The notes under the pieces are model-generated. The model was not told the origin of the DNA. It worked only from the letters and a program-made list of their open reading frames with translations, and made no database searches. A stretch of 20,962 nucleotides of DNA from JAWOGN01 sp046496815 (GTDB taxonomy: Bacteria; Desulfobacterota; DSM-4660; Desulfatiglandales; Desulfatiglandaceae), in the NCBI GenBank assembly GCA_046496815.1, contig JAWOGN010000321.1:1-20962 (forward strand). Direction: 5' to 3'. The position numbers and the translations under genes were made by a program. Positions 13,719 to 20,962 of this stretch are shown here, in pieces. The first letter of the stretch is position 1, and each line of letters opens with the position of its first letter.

Positions 13719-14744
13719 ATGGATGAAACCGTAGCGGACATCGGAGAATTCGGACTCATCGACCGCATTCATGCGCTCCTCCGCAAGGAAGGAACTCAGG
13801 CCCCCGGATTAACGCTGGGGATCGGAGATGACACGGCGTCTTTCCAACCTCAAACGGATTCCGAGGTATTGGTCACCTGCGATTGCATGGTGGAGGGTCG
13901 ACATTACCTCGCGGAGCACATCACCCCCCTGGAGTTGGGCCGCCGTGCCATGGTGATGAACATCAGTGACATCGGTGCCGTGGGGGGGCGACCCCTTTAC
14001 GCGCTCGTGTCATTGGGCTTGAAGGCGGACACCCCCGTATCTCATGTGGAAGACATGTATCGCGGATTCGTTCAAGAACTCAATCCCTTTGGCGCCGCGG
14101 TCATCGGCGGCAATCTCACAAAATCGGGAAATGGGGCATTCATCGACATTACCCTGATCGGAGACGTGGAAAAAGGCAAAGCGATACGCCGGTCGACGGC
14201 AAAGGTCGGAAACGCGATTTTGCTCACCGGCTACCCGGGGCGGTCGGCCGCAGGACTTCAACTGCTGCGTCAATCCCACGAGACTAAAAACCTGCGCGAC
14301 CATCCACTGGTCAGGGCCTATAATACCCCGTCCCATCGCGCGTGGGAGGGCCGTGCCATCGGCCGGTCGGGATGTGCAACGGCGATGATCGACATCAGCG
14401 ATGGGTTCCTCGGGGATCTGGGACACATCTGCGAGGAAAGCGGTGTGGGCGCCCTTTTGATTCAAGAACAACTGCCCATCGATGCGGACCTGCACCGGGT
14501 CGCCCTACAGTTGGAAATAGACCCATACGTGCTGGTTTTGGGAGACAGCGACGACTATGAACTGATCGTCACCTGTTCCGTCGATCATGTAGAAAAAATT
14601 CAAGCAGCCGTCGCTGCCGTGAGCCGGGCGCCGGTGACCCATGTAGGGACGATTACGGATAAAACCGGTGACGTAAGAATGATTCTCCCAGACGGCACGG
14701 AACGTAGCATGAGTGCCGCCGGATGGGACCACTTTATCGCATAA
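13719..14744 (+). CDS. thiL: Thiamine-monophosphate kinase ThiL
   Basis: A 341-residue enzyme that uses ATP to turn thiamine phosphate into the cofactor thiamine diphosphate, the last step of the pathway. Motifs of the PurM/ThiL ATP-binding fold are visible: LTLGIGDDTASF (metal and ATP aspartates), DCMVEGRHY (family usually VEGVHF), MNISDIGAVGGRPLYALVSLGL, GGNLTKS, MIDISDGFLGDL and GDSDDYEL. The start at 13719 has GAGGTG just upstream overlapping the thiE stop, so translation is probably coupled. The next gene, thiM, begins 10 bases after its stop. Confidence 0.95.
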   Translation: MDETVADIGEFGLIDRIHALLRKEGTQAPGLTLGIGDDTASFQPQTDSEVLVTCDCMVEGRHYLAEHITPLELGRRAMVMNISDIGAVGGRPLYALVSLGLKADTPVSHVEDMYRGFVQELNPFGAAVIGGNLTKSGNGAFIDITLIGDVEKGKAIRRSTAKVGNAILLTGYPGRSAAGLQLLRQSHETKNLRDHPLVRAYNTPSHRAWEGRAIGRSGCATAMIDISDGFLGDLGHICEESGVGALLIQEQLPIDADLHRVALQLEIDPYVLVLGDSDDYELIVTCSVDHVEKIQAAVAAVSRAPVTHVGTITDKTGDVRMILPDGTERSMSAAGWDHFIA

Positions 14745-14754
14745 GGAGAGACCG

Positions 14755-15564
14755 ATGTTTGATCCGTCATTGGCTGGAAAGGCGGCGCAAAACCTGAAAG
14801 CCCTCAGAGACAAAAAACCGCTCATCCATAACATGACCAATTATGTCGTCATGAACACGACCGCCAACGCATTGCTGGCATGTGGCGCCTCCCCCGTGAT
14901 GGCGCATGCGCAGGAGGAGGTGGAAGAGATGGTCTCCTTCGCAGGCGCGCTGGTACTCAACATAGGCACGCTGACGCCTTACTGGATCGATTCCATGTTG
15001 AAAGCCGGCAAGCGGGCCAATGAATTGAACATTCCGATTATCCTCGATCCGGTGGGATCCGGCGCCACAAAACTGCGCACGAACTCGGCGAAACGTCTGA
15101 TGGATGAACTCAACATCGCGGTGGTTCGGGGGAATGCATCCGAGGTCCTCTCACTGGCTCATGAAGGATCCCGAACCAAAGGGGTGGATACCATCCACAG
15201 CGTGGATGAGGCGGCCGATGCAGGGATTGCTCTGTCACAAGAACTCGATGCCACCCTCGCGATAACCGGAGCGGTGGATTTGGTCACCTATGGCGGGCGC
15301 ATCTGCATGGTTCACAACGGCCATGAGCTCATGCGTTACATAACCGGTACCGGGTGCATGGCCACCGCTTTGATCGGGGCCTTCCTGGCCGTCGATAAGA
15401 ATCCTGTTGAAGCCGCTGCAACCGCCCTGGCTTACTTTGGTCTCGCAGGCGAAACGGCGGCAACCCACGCCCAGGCACCCGGCAGTTTTCAGGCAGCCCT
15501 GATCGACGCGCTTTTCACCCTTGACGAAAACCACCTGAAACACGGGGTGAGAATTCAAACTTAG
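14755..15564 (+). CDS. thiM: Hydroxyethylthiazole kinase ThiM
   Basis: A 269-residue ribokinase-fold salvage enzyme that phosphorylates 4-methyl-5-hydroxyethylthiazole (HET), feeding ThiE. Family signatures are PLIHNMTNYVVMNTTAN near the N-terminus, ILDPVGSGATKLRT, VVRGNASEV and GTGCMATALIGAF, the last carrying the conserved active-site cysteine. Length is typical. The start at 14755 has AAGGAGAG about five bases upstream. It closes the mreB-thiE-thiL-thiM run, and its stop is 13 bases from the stop of the convergent ABC ATPase gene. I see no good terminator between them. Confidence 0.96.
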   Translation: MFDPSLAGKAAQNLKALRDKKPLIHNMTNYVVMNTTANALLACGASPVMAHAQEEVEEMVSFAGALVLNIGTLTPYWIDSMLKAGKRANELNIPIILDPVGSGATKLRTNSAKRLMDELNIAVVRGNASEVLSLAHEGSRTKGVDTIHSVDEAADAGIALSQELDATLAITGAVDLVTYGGRICMVHNGHELMRYITGTGCMATALIGAFLAVDKNPVEAAATALAYFGLAGETAATHAQAPGSFQAALIDALFTLDENHLKHGVRIQT

Positions 15565-15577
15565 AAGGCCCGACCCG

Positions 15578-16537
15578 TCACATGAGATGACAGGCCACCC
15601 AGTGATCATTCCCCACATGCTTATATTCAGGTTCCTCGCGCGCGCATTCTTCCTTACGTTCAGGGCACCGCGTATGAAAGGCACATCCAAGAGGCGGGCT
15701 CAGGGGGCTCGGCACATCTCCCTCCAGAAGTATCCGGTGCCTCCGAATCTCCGGATCCGGAATCGGGACAGCCGACAGCAGCGCCTGAGTATAAGGATGC
15801 AGGGGGTTTCGGTAGAGCTCACGATCGCCGGCCAACTCCACGATGCGCCCGAGATACATGACGGCGATGCGGTCACTGATGTGCTCTACCACGCTGAGAT
15901 CATGGGCAATGAACAGGTATGACAAGTTCATTTGTTCTTGAAGTTGTGCCAGCAAGTTGATGACCTGCGCCTGGATGGAAACGTCCAGTGCCGAAACCGG
16001 CTCGTCACAAACAATGGCAAGCGGATTCAGGGCAAGGGCACGAGCAATTCCGATTCGCTGGCGCTGGCCTCCTGAAAATTCGTGAGGATACCGGTTTATC
16101 TGTTCCGGATGAAGGCCGACTTTTTCCATCAGATACGCAACCCGACTTCTGGTTTCGCTTCGGCTGGATTTGAGATGGTTTCTGATGGGTTCCCCAATGA
16201 TTTGTCCGATACTCATCCGAGGGTCGAGCGAGGAGAAAGGATCCTGAAAGATGATCTGTAGAGAAGCCCGCACGCGCCTCATTGCTTCCCGGTCCAGGCT
16301 CAGCAGGTCCTCCCCGTTGAAGTGAATCTTTCCGGACGTGGGTTCGATGAGGCGAAGCATGGAACGGCCCACCGTCGTCTTGCCGCAACCGCTTTCTCCA
16401 ACGAGTCCCAATGTCTCTCCACGCTTCAAGGTGAAACTGACACCGTCCACAGCCCGGACATGTCCGATCGTTTGGGAAAAAATTCCCTTTTTGATCGGAA
16501 AGTATTTCTTGAGTTTTTCGACTTCCAATAGTGCCAT
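15578..16537 (-). CDS. Peptide/nickel-type ABC transporter ATPase (DppF/OppF-like)
   Basis: A 319-residue ATPase, one of two that energise the importer. Motifs are Walker A GESGCGKT (48-55), Q-loop FQDP, signature FSGGQRQR (154-161), Walker B IVCDEP (175-180) and switch His212. A C-terminal extension rich in cysteine (GCAFHTRCP...EECAREEPEY...ACHL) is the oligopeptide-type tail, which in this subfamily can carry an iron-sulfur cluster. The start at 16537 is chosen because it matches where the family begins (ALLEVEKLKKYF); a GTG at 16561 is possible and would overlap the previous gene's stop. It begins 13 bases after the D-type ATPase ends. The substrate cannot be told from this subunit. Confidence 0.93.
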   Translation of the reverse strand: MALLEVEKLKKYFPIKKGIFSQTIGHVRAVDGVSFTLKRGETLGLVGESGCGKTTVGRSMLRLIEPTSGKIHFNGEDLLSLDREAMRRVRASLQIIFQDPFSSLDPRMSIGQIIGEPIRNHLKSSRSETRSRVAYLMEKVGLHPEQINRYPHEFSGGQRQRIGIARALALNPLAIVCDEPVSALDVSIQAQVINLLAQLQEQMNLSYLFIAHDLSVVEHISDRIAVMYLGRIVELAGDRELYRNPLHPYTQALLSAVPIPDPEIRRHRILLEGDVPSPLSPPLGCAFHTRCPERKEECAREEPEYKHVGNDHWVACHLM

Positions 16538-16550
16538 ATCTTTCAGTCCG

Positions 16551-17546
16551 TCATCCCACACCGTCTGCGTGGAGCCAACAACTCACCCGGCGATGATCTC
16601 CAAAAAACATCGTGGGTGGCTCTTTGTGCCGGCAAGTGTCCATGACTTTGAGACAGCGGGGATGGAAACGACACCCTTGCGGGGCCTCCAAGGGGCTCGG
16701 CACAATCCCCGGAATTTCCCGGAGGCGCCGGCCTGTTTGGGCTTTTCGGCCAATGACGGGTATCGATCCCAATAGTCCCTGCGTATAGGGGTGACGGGGA
16801 TTTTTGAAAAGCTCCCGCACAGGCGCCTCCTCGACCACCTTTCCGGCATACATCACAATCACCCTGCCGGCCATCTCAGCAATGACGCCCAAGTCGTGGG
16901 TGATGAGCACGATGGCGGTGTCGAATTCCGCTTTCAGACGTTCCAGGAGGCTCATGATTTGGGCCTGAATGGTCACATCCAGGGCGGTGCTCGGCTCATC
17001 GGCCAGGAGCAGCCGTGGATTGCAAGACAGTGCCATCGCGATCATCGCACGTTGACGCATGCCGCCGGAGAGCTTATGAGGGTATTCTTTGGCCCGTCGA
17101 CCGGGTTCCGGGATCTGGACCATTTGCAGCATCTCCACCGCTCCCTGCCATGCCGCCTGCCGGCCGATGCCTTGGTGCAAAGCGATCGCCTCTGCGATCT
17201 GTTCACCGATGGTCAAAACCGGGTTTAGAGAGGTCATGGGTTCCTGAAAAATCATAGAGATGCTGTTTCCCCGAATCCTCCGGACACTCTCTCGGTCCAT
17301 ATCCAAAAGATTTTCACCTTCAAACAAGATGCGTCCCCTGATTTCAGCGGGCGGGCACCGCAGCAACTGAAGAATCGACAGCGCCGTGACGCTTTTTCCG
17401 CAGCCGCTCTCCCCGACCAGTCCCAACGTCTCACCGGCAATGACCTCCACATCCACCCCATCCACGGCGTGAACGACCCCGTCGAGCGTGTGAAAACAGG
17501 TACGGAGATCCTGGACCCTCAAAAGCGGGGGAATCTTTTCGCTCAT
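16551..17546 (-). CDS. Peptide/nickel-type ABC transporter ATPase (DppD/OppD-like)
   Basis: A 331-residue ATPase that pairs with the F-type subunit. Walker A GESGCGKS (45-52), Q-loop FQEP, signature LSGGMRQR (159-166), Walker B LLADEP (180-185) and switch His217 are all intact. The C-terminus has the QGCRFHPRCLKVMDTCR cysteine tail seen in DppD-type subunits. Its ATG overlaps the end of the permease C gene by 4 bases (ATGA), so translation is coupled. Normal length for the family. Confidence 0.94.
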   Translation of the reverse strand: MSEKIPPLLRVQDLRTCFHTLDGVVHAVDGVDVEVIAGETLGLVGESGCGKSVTALSILQLLRCPPAEIRGRILFEGENLLDMDRESVRRIRGNSISMIFQEPMTSLNPVLTIGEQIAEAIALHQGIGRQAAWQGAVEMLQMVQIPEPGRRAKEYPHKLSGGMRQRAMIAMALSCNPRLLLADEPSTALDVTIQAQIMSLLERLKAEFDTAIVLITHDLGVIAEMAGRVIVMYAGKVVEEAPVRELFKNPRHPYTQGLLGSIPVIGRKAQTGRRLREIPGIVPSPLEAPQGCRFHPRCLKVMDTCRHKEPPTMFFGDHRRVSCWLHADGVG

Positions 17547-18433
17547 AGCTTAAACCTCGGATCCAGAGCGTCACGCAGCCCATCCCCCAAAAGGTTGAAT
17601 CCGAGCACGGCGAGAAATATGGCGATGCCGGGAAACGTCGCGACGTGGGGTGCGTTGAAAAGGTACGCGCGGCCCGAGCCGAGCATGGTCCCCCACTCCG
17701 GGGTGGGCGGTTGAACCCCCACCCCCAAAAAACCCAATCCGGCTGCAAACAGGATGGCCATTCCCATGCCCAGGCTTGTCTGAACGGTGATGGGGACCAT
17801 CACGTTGGGAAGAATGTGTCTGAAAATAATGTTGATATCCCGGGTTCCGACCGCCCTGGCCGCCTCGACATACGCCTCTTCCCTGACCGCGAGGACACAG
17901 CCCCGCACGAGTCGGATGTAAAGCGGCACCATGCTGACCCCCACGGAAATGACCACATTCTTTACGCCGACACCCAGAACGGCCACCAGAGCGAGCGCCA
18001 GAAGAAAACCGGGAAATGCGAGCATGGTGTCGGTGATCCGTTGCACTATAAAATCCGCTTTGCCGCGGTAATAGCCGGAGATGAGACCCAGCGGTACGCC
18101 CACGAATAACCCGACTGAAACGACCCCCACCGCGATGAGGAGAGAAACACGGGAGCCGTAAATGATCCGGCCCAGAATGGAACGGCCCAGCTCGTCCGTG
18201 CCAAGGGGGTGCGCAACCGCGGGGCGTTCGAGCGATTTCATGAGGTTGGGGGCCGACGGGTTTCCCCGAAAGAGAACAGGAGCCGTCAGCGCAGTGCCCA
18301 GATAGATCAGAATCAGGGATCCGCCCACAAGGGCGGCCTTGTTGCGTCTGAGCTTGGCCCAACTTCTTTTGAAACGTCCGGCTGTCTGAGGGCGAAGCGT
18401 ATGATCATCCTGCGATTCAATCGTTTCACTCAT
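17543..18433 (-). CDS. Peptide/nickel-type ABC transporter permease (DppC/OppC-like)
   Basis: A 296-residue inner-membrane permease. A short basic cytoplasmic N-terminus (RFKRSWAKLRRNKAA) leads into a first helix (about 34-53). After a periplasmic loop come several more helices, and the ATPase-contact loop EAARAVGTRDINIIFRH then LPN, which is the conserved EAA motif. The ATG at 18433 overlaps the permease B stop by 8 bases. The C-terminus DALDPRFKL is typical of the family. Confidence 0.94.
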   Translation of the reverse strand: MSETIESQDDHTLRPQTAGRFKRSWAKLRRNKAALVGGSLILIYLGTALTAPVLFRGNPSAPNLMKSLERPAVAHPLGTDELGRSILGRIIYGSRVSLLIAVGVVSVGLFVGVPLGLISGYYRGKADFIVQRITDTMLAFPGFLLALALVAVLGVGVKNVVISVGVSMVPLYIRLVRGCVLAVREEAYVEAARAVGTRDINIIFRHILPNVMVPITVQTSLGMGMAILFAAGLGFLGVGVQPPTPEWGTMLGSGRAYLFNAPHVATFPGIAIFLAVLGFNLLGDGLRDALDPRFKL

Positions 18434-19346
18434 ATCGAATCCTTGGATCCACCCATGCATAAAGGAGGTCGACAATCAGATTTACCAAAATATAGAGAAG
18501 TCCGAACACAAGAATGGCACCCTGGATCACGGGGTAATCCCTGGCCAAAATTGAGTCGACAATCAGTCGGCCCAATCCGGGCCAAGCGAATACCGTTTCC
18601 GTCAGGACCGCCCCTCCCAGAAGAAGTCCAAACTGGAGGCCCACAACCGTGATGATCGGGATGAGGGCGTTTTTCAAGGCATGCTTGACAATAACCACAT
18701 GTTCCTTCAGTCCTTTTGAACGGGCGGTCGTTGTATAATCCTGCGAGAGCACTTCCAGCATGCTGGACCGGGTCATACGGGCGATGAAAGCCACAACAAA
18801 GGCCGCCAGCGTAACCGAGGGAAGAATCACATGCTCCCAACTGCCGCTGCCGCCGGCCGGCAGCCACCTGAGTGTGATCGAAAAAACCACGACCAACATC
18901 AGGCCCAGCCAGAAAACAGGCATGGAAATGCCGAAAAGCGCCATTGACGTCACCAGATAGTCGAGCCAAGAGTAAGGACGAACCGCTGAGATGATTCCCG
19001 CAGGTATTCCGAAAAGGCATGCAAGTGTAATGGCCACGATGGCGAGCAGCAGCGTGTTGGGCAGCCTGGCCCAGATTTCCTGGCTGACCGGGTTTTGCGT
19101 CCGGGCCGAACGACCCAGGTCAAACCGAAAAAGCCGACCCAGGAAAAATGCATATTGCGTGAAGATGGGTCGGTCGAGACCGAGCTGGTGACGAATATTC
19201 TCCACCTCCTCCGGCGTCGCCATTTGACCGGCGAGCACTTGGGCCGGATCTCCGGGGAGCATGCGCAGCATGAAGAACAGCAAGAGGGAGATGCCGATCA
19301 GGACCGGGATGGTTGAGAGTAATCGCTTGACTACGTACTGAAGCAT
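18426..19346 (-). CDS. Peptide/nickel-type ABC transporter permease (DppB/OppB-like)
   Basis: A 306-residue inner-membrane permease with the family opening MLQYVVKRLLSTIPVLIGIS and the LPGDPA segment after helix 1. The ATPase-contact loop reads YTTTARSKGLKEHVVIVKHA then LKNALIP. The C-terminus YAWVDPRIRYE is characteristic. The start at 19346 is chosen by homology; the nearest purine-rich site (AGGAAA) is rather far upstream. The 140-base gap to the binding protein gene holds no gene. A 6-bp GTGTCG/CGACAC pair there is weak and may be chance. Confidence 0.94.
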   Translation of the reverse strand: MLQYVVKRLLSTIPVLIGISLLLFFMLRMLPGDPAQVLAGQMATPEEVENIRHQLGLDRPIFTQYAFFLGRLFRFDLGRSARTQNPVSQEIWARLPNTLLLAIVAITLACLFGIPAGIISAVRPYSWLDYLVTSMALFGISMPVFWLGLMLVVVFSITLRWLPAGGSGSWEHVILPSVTLAAFVVAFIARMTRSSMLEVLSQDYTTTARSKGLKEHVVIVKHALKNALIPIITVVGLQFGLLLGGAVLTETVFAWPGLGRLIVDSILARDYPVIQGAILVFGLLYILVNLIVDLLYAWVDPRIRYE

Positions 19347-19486
19347 CGTTCGCTTTGGGTTTCCTGAGTGTCGATCGAGGCGGCTTCTACAGGCTCGGGG
19401 GAGAAAACAATCATCGCTGCACCTCACGCGCGTCCCGACACGACGACGTCATGTCAGAACGCTCGCTTGCAAGGGTCTCGATGCGT

Positions 19487-20962
19487 CTACTTCATCGTAA
19501 TGTAGGTTGGATAGAACTTTTCGGTCGGCGTCACGACCATTCCCTGGATCTTGCTCGAATAGGCGATCACAAACTTCTCCACATGAAGCCACAACCACGG
19601 GCAGTCCTCCCAGACAATCTCAGAGGCCTCTTTCAACAATGCCAGCCGCTTATCCGGGTCTTGCTCCTCCCGGGAGGCCTTCATGATCTTGTCATACTCC
19701 GGGTTGCAATAGAAGGCTGCGCCGAGCCCTTTCGGCGGGTTCACCTCACAGGTGAACTGGCCATACAAGCCCATGTCTGCGTCCAGAATCAAGGGACCCC
19801 AGCCCAAAAGAAAAACCTCCAGCTCCGTCTGATCGAGTGGCTTCAGCAGGCCTGCCACATAGGTCGGCCAGTCATAGGTGCGGAGTTCAACTTTCACCCC
19901 GATCGCCTGGAGATAGGCCTGCACGGCTTCAGAAACCTGTTTGTCAAAGAGGTACCGCCCGTTGGGCGTCCGCATACTGACGGTTTTGGAAAAGTCGAAT
20001 TGGGCGTCCTTCAGGAGCGCCTTGGCCTTCTCCGGATCGTAATCATACTGCGTGGCCATCTTCATGTAGCCGAAAACTTTCGGTGACACCGGACCGTCCA
20101 TCGGTTCGGCGGTGCCGAAAAGAATCTTCTCTACGATCGCCTTTTTGTCTACGGCGTAATTGAAGGCCTGGCGGACTTTCTTGTCGGTGGTCACCCCTTT
20201 CTGATAGTTGAGGCCCATGAAGATCGTCCGGGTGTCCAGGGGCATTTCCACCGTGATATTCGCGTCTGCATTGAGTGCCGCCACGTTGGAGGGCAGCGGC
20301 TTGTAGCAAACGTGGATCTGGCCGGTTCTCAACATCGCCTCGCGGGTTGCAGCCTCCGGCACAACTTTCCAGGTGATTTGGGCAACCGTGGGTTTTTCAC
20401 CCCAGTAGTTTTCGTTTCGGACCATCACGATGCGGTCCCCTTTGACCCATTCCTTGAGAACGTATGCGCCTGCGCCCACGGGGTTTTGACGGACCTCCTC
20501 TCCGTATTTTTCAATAGCTGCCGGGCTGATCGGAGACACCACGGACATCGAAAGGTAAGGAACCAGCGGTGCAAAGGGATATTTGAGTTTGAGCGCGACG
20601 GTGTGCGCATCGATCTTGATGCATTCCTTCACCATGGCCACCGAGAAACGCAACGGCACCCGCATTTCGGGGTTGAGGATCCGGTCCCAGGTCAGTTTGA
20701 CGGCATCGGCGTTGAAGTCGGTCCCGTCGGAAAACTTAACATTTTTTCGGAGATGAAGGGTGTACGTCAGCCCATCCTCGGACACCTCGTATTGGGTGGC
20801 CAACCGGGGATGAAGTTTCCCTTCCGGGTCCTGGTAAAAAAAGTTTCCGTAAATCAGGTCACACATGTTTTGAAACAGGGTCGTGGTCTGCTCCTGGGGG
20901 TTCAAGGTGTCCGCGTCCACCCCGATCCCGATGTTGAGTTCCTTGATCTCGGCGAAGGCATC
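19487..20962 (-). CDS. Peptide/nickel-type ABC transporter substrate-binding protein (5' end beyond the window)
   Basis: A SBP_bac_5 (DppA/OppA-type) periplasmic binding protein, open to the right edge; 491 codons are visible and the signal peptide is missing. The visible start (ELNIGIGVDADTLNPQEQ) is the usual first strand after the leader. LATQYEVSEDGLTYTLHLRK and FSDGTDFNADAVKLTWDRI are family hallmarks. It delivers its ligand to the permease pair encoded next. Ligands in this family include di- and oligopeptides, nickel, glutathione and sugars; nothing here separates them. It heads the five-gene importer. Confidence 0.94.
   Translation of the reverse strand, partial: DAFAEIKELNIGIGVDADTLNPQEQTTTLFQNMCDLIYGNFFYQDPEGKLHPRLATQYEVSEDGLTYTLHLRKNVKFSDGTDFNADAVKLTWDRILNPEMRVPLRFSVAMVKECIKIDAHTVALKLKYPFAPLVPYLSMSVVSPISPAAIEKYGEEVRQNPVGAGAYVLKEWVKGDRIVMVRNENYWGEKPTVAQITWKVVPEAATREAMLRTGQIHVCYKPLPSNVAALNADANITVEMPLDTRTIFMGLNYQKGVTTDKKVRQAFNYAVDKKAIVEKILFGTAEPMDGPVSPKVFGYMKMATQYDYDPEKAKALLKDAQFDFSKTVSMRTPNGRYLFDKQVSEAVQAYLQAIGVKVELRTYDWPTYVAGLLKPLDQTELEVFLLGWGPLILDADMGLYGQFTCEVNPPKGLGAAFYCNPEYDKIMKASREEQDPDKRLALLKEASEIVWEDCPWLWLHVEKFVIAYSSKIQGMVVTPTEKFYPTYITMK

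Noticed and set aside
1..20962. CRISPR array, tRNA, rRNA or intact insertion sequence
   Set aside because: No regular repeat-spacer pattern, no cloverleaf with TTCGA-type arm that I could fold, and no intact transposase gene were seen.

Overview
The window looks like the chromosome of an anaerobic Desulfobacterota (delta-proteobacterial) bacterium. This is inferred, not proven. It rests on protein style: a PAS-rich sigma-54 activator, a periplasmic DsrE-like protein, a REP-associated tyrosine transposase (RAYT) relic and an orphan mreB next to thiamine genes. There are 18 intact or edge-truncated protein genes and two gene remnants. I see no rRNA, tRNA or CRISPR.

Region 1 (1-1382, minus strand) holds two stand-alone receiver-domain response regulators with a small unknown protein between them. 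Position 1383-1799 is non-coding.

Region 2 (1800-8033, minus strand) is the most interesting part. A PAS-PAS-PAS-AAA+-HTH sigma-54 activator lies just upstream of four same-strand genes: an OsmC-like protein, a ferritin-like di-iron protein, a secreted DsrE-like protein and a nitroreductase-fold protein. A near-consensus -24/-12 promoter precedes the OsmC gene. A 19-bp direct repeat at 23-bp spacing and a palindrome lie about 110-165 bp upstream of the predicted start, where an enhancer-binding activator would bind. I read this as a regulator plus a sigma-54-driven redox/thiol module of unknown substrate.

Region 3 (8034-9284) is a scrapyard. It has the first ~24 codons of a radical SAM gene with its ribosome binding site, and a decayed RAYT element bounded by ~30-bp inverted repeats that carry GGGGACG tips.

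Region 4 (9285-11584, minus strand) has an exported class 3 lipase and an exported von Willebrand A/OmpA-C fusion protein. A non-coding stretch with divergent promoter candidates separates these from mreB.

Region 5 (11992-15564, plus strand) is mreB followed closely by thiE, thiL and thiM. The last three suffice to couple salvaged thiazole alcohol to HMP-PP and make thiamine diphosphate. No thiC, thiD or mreCD is present here.

Region 6 (15578-20962, minus strand) is a five-gene peptide/nickel-type ABC importer in the order binding protein, permease B, permease C, ATPase D, ATPase F. The binding protein runs off the right edge. Its last gene converges on thiM with 13 bp between the stops.
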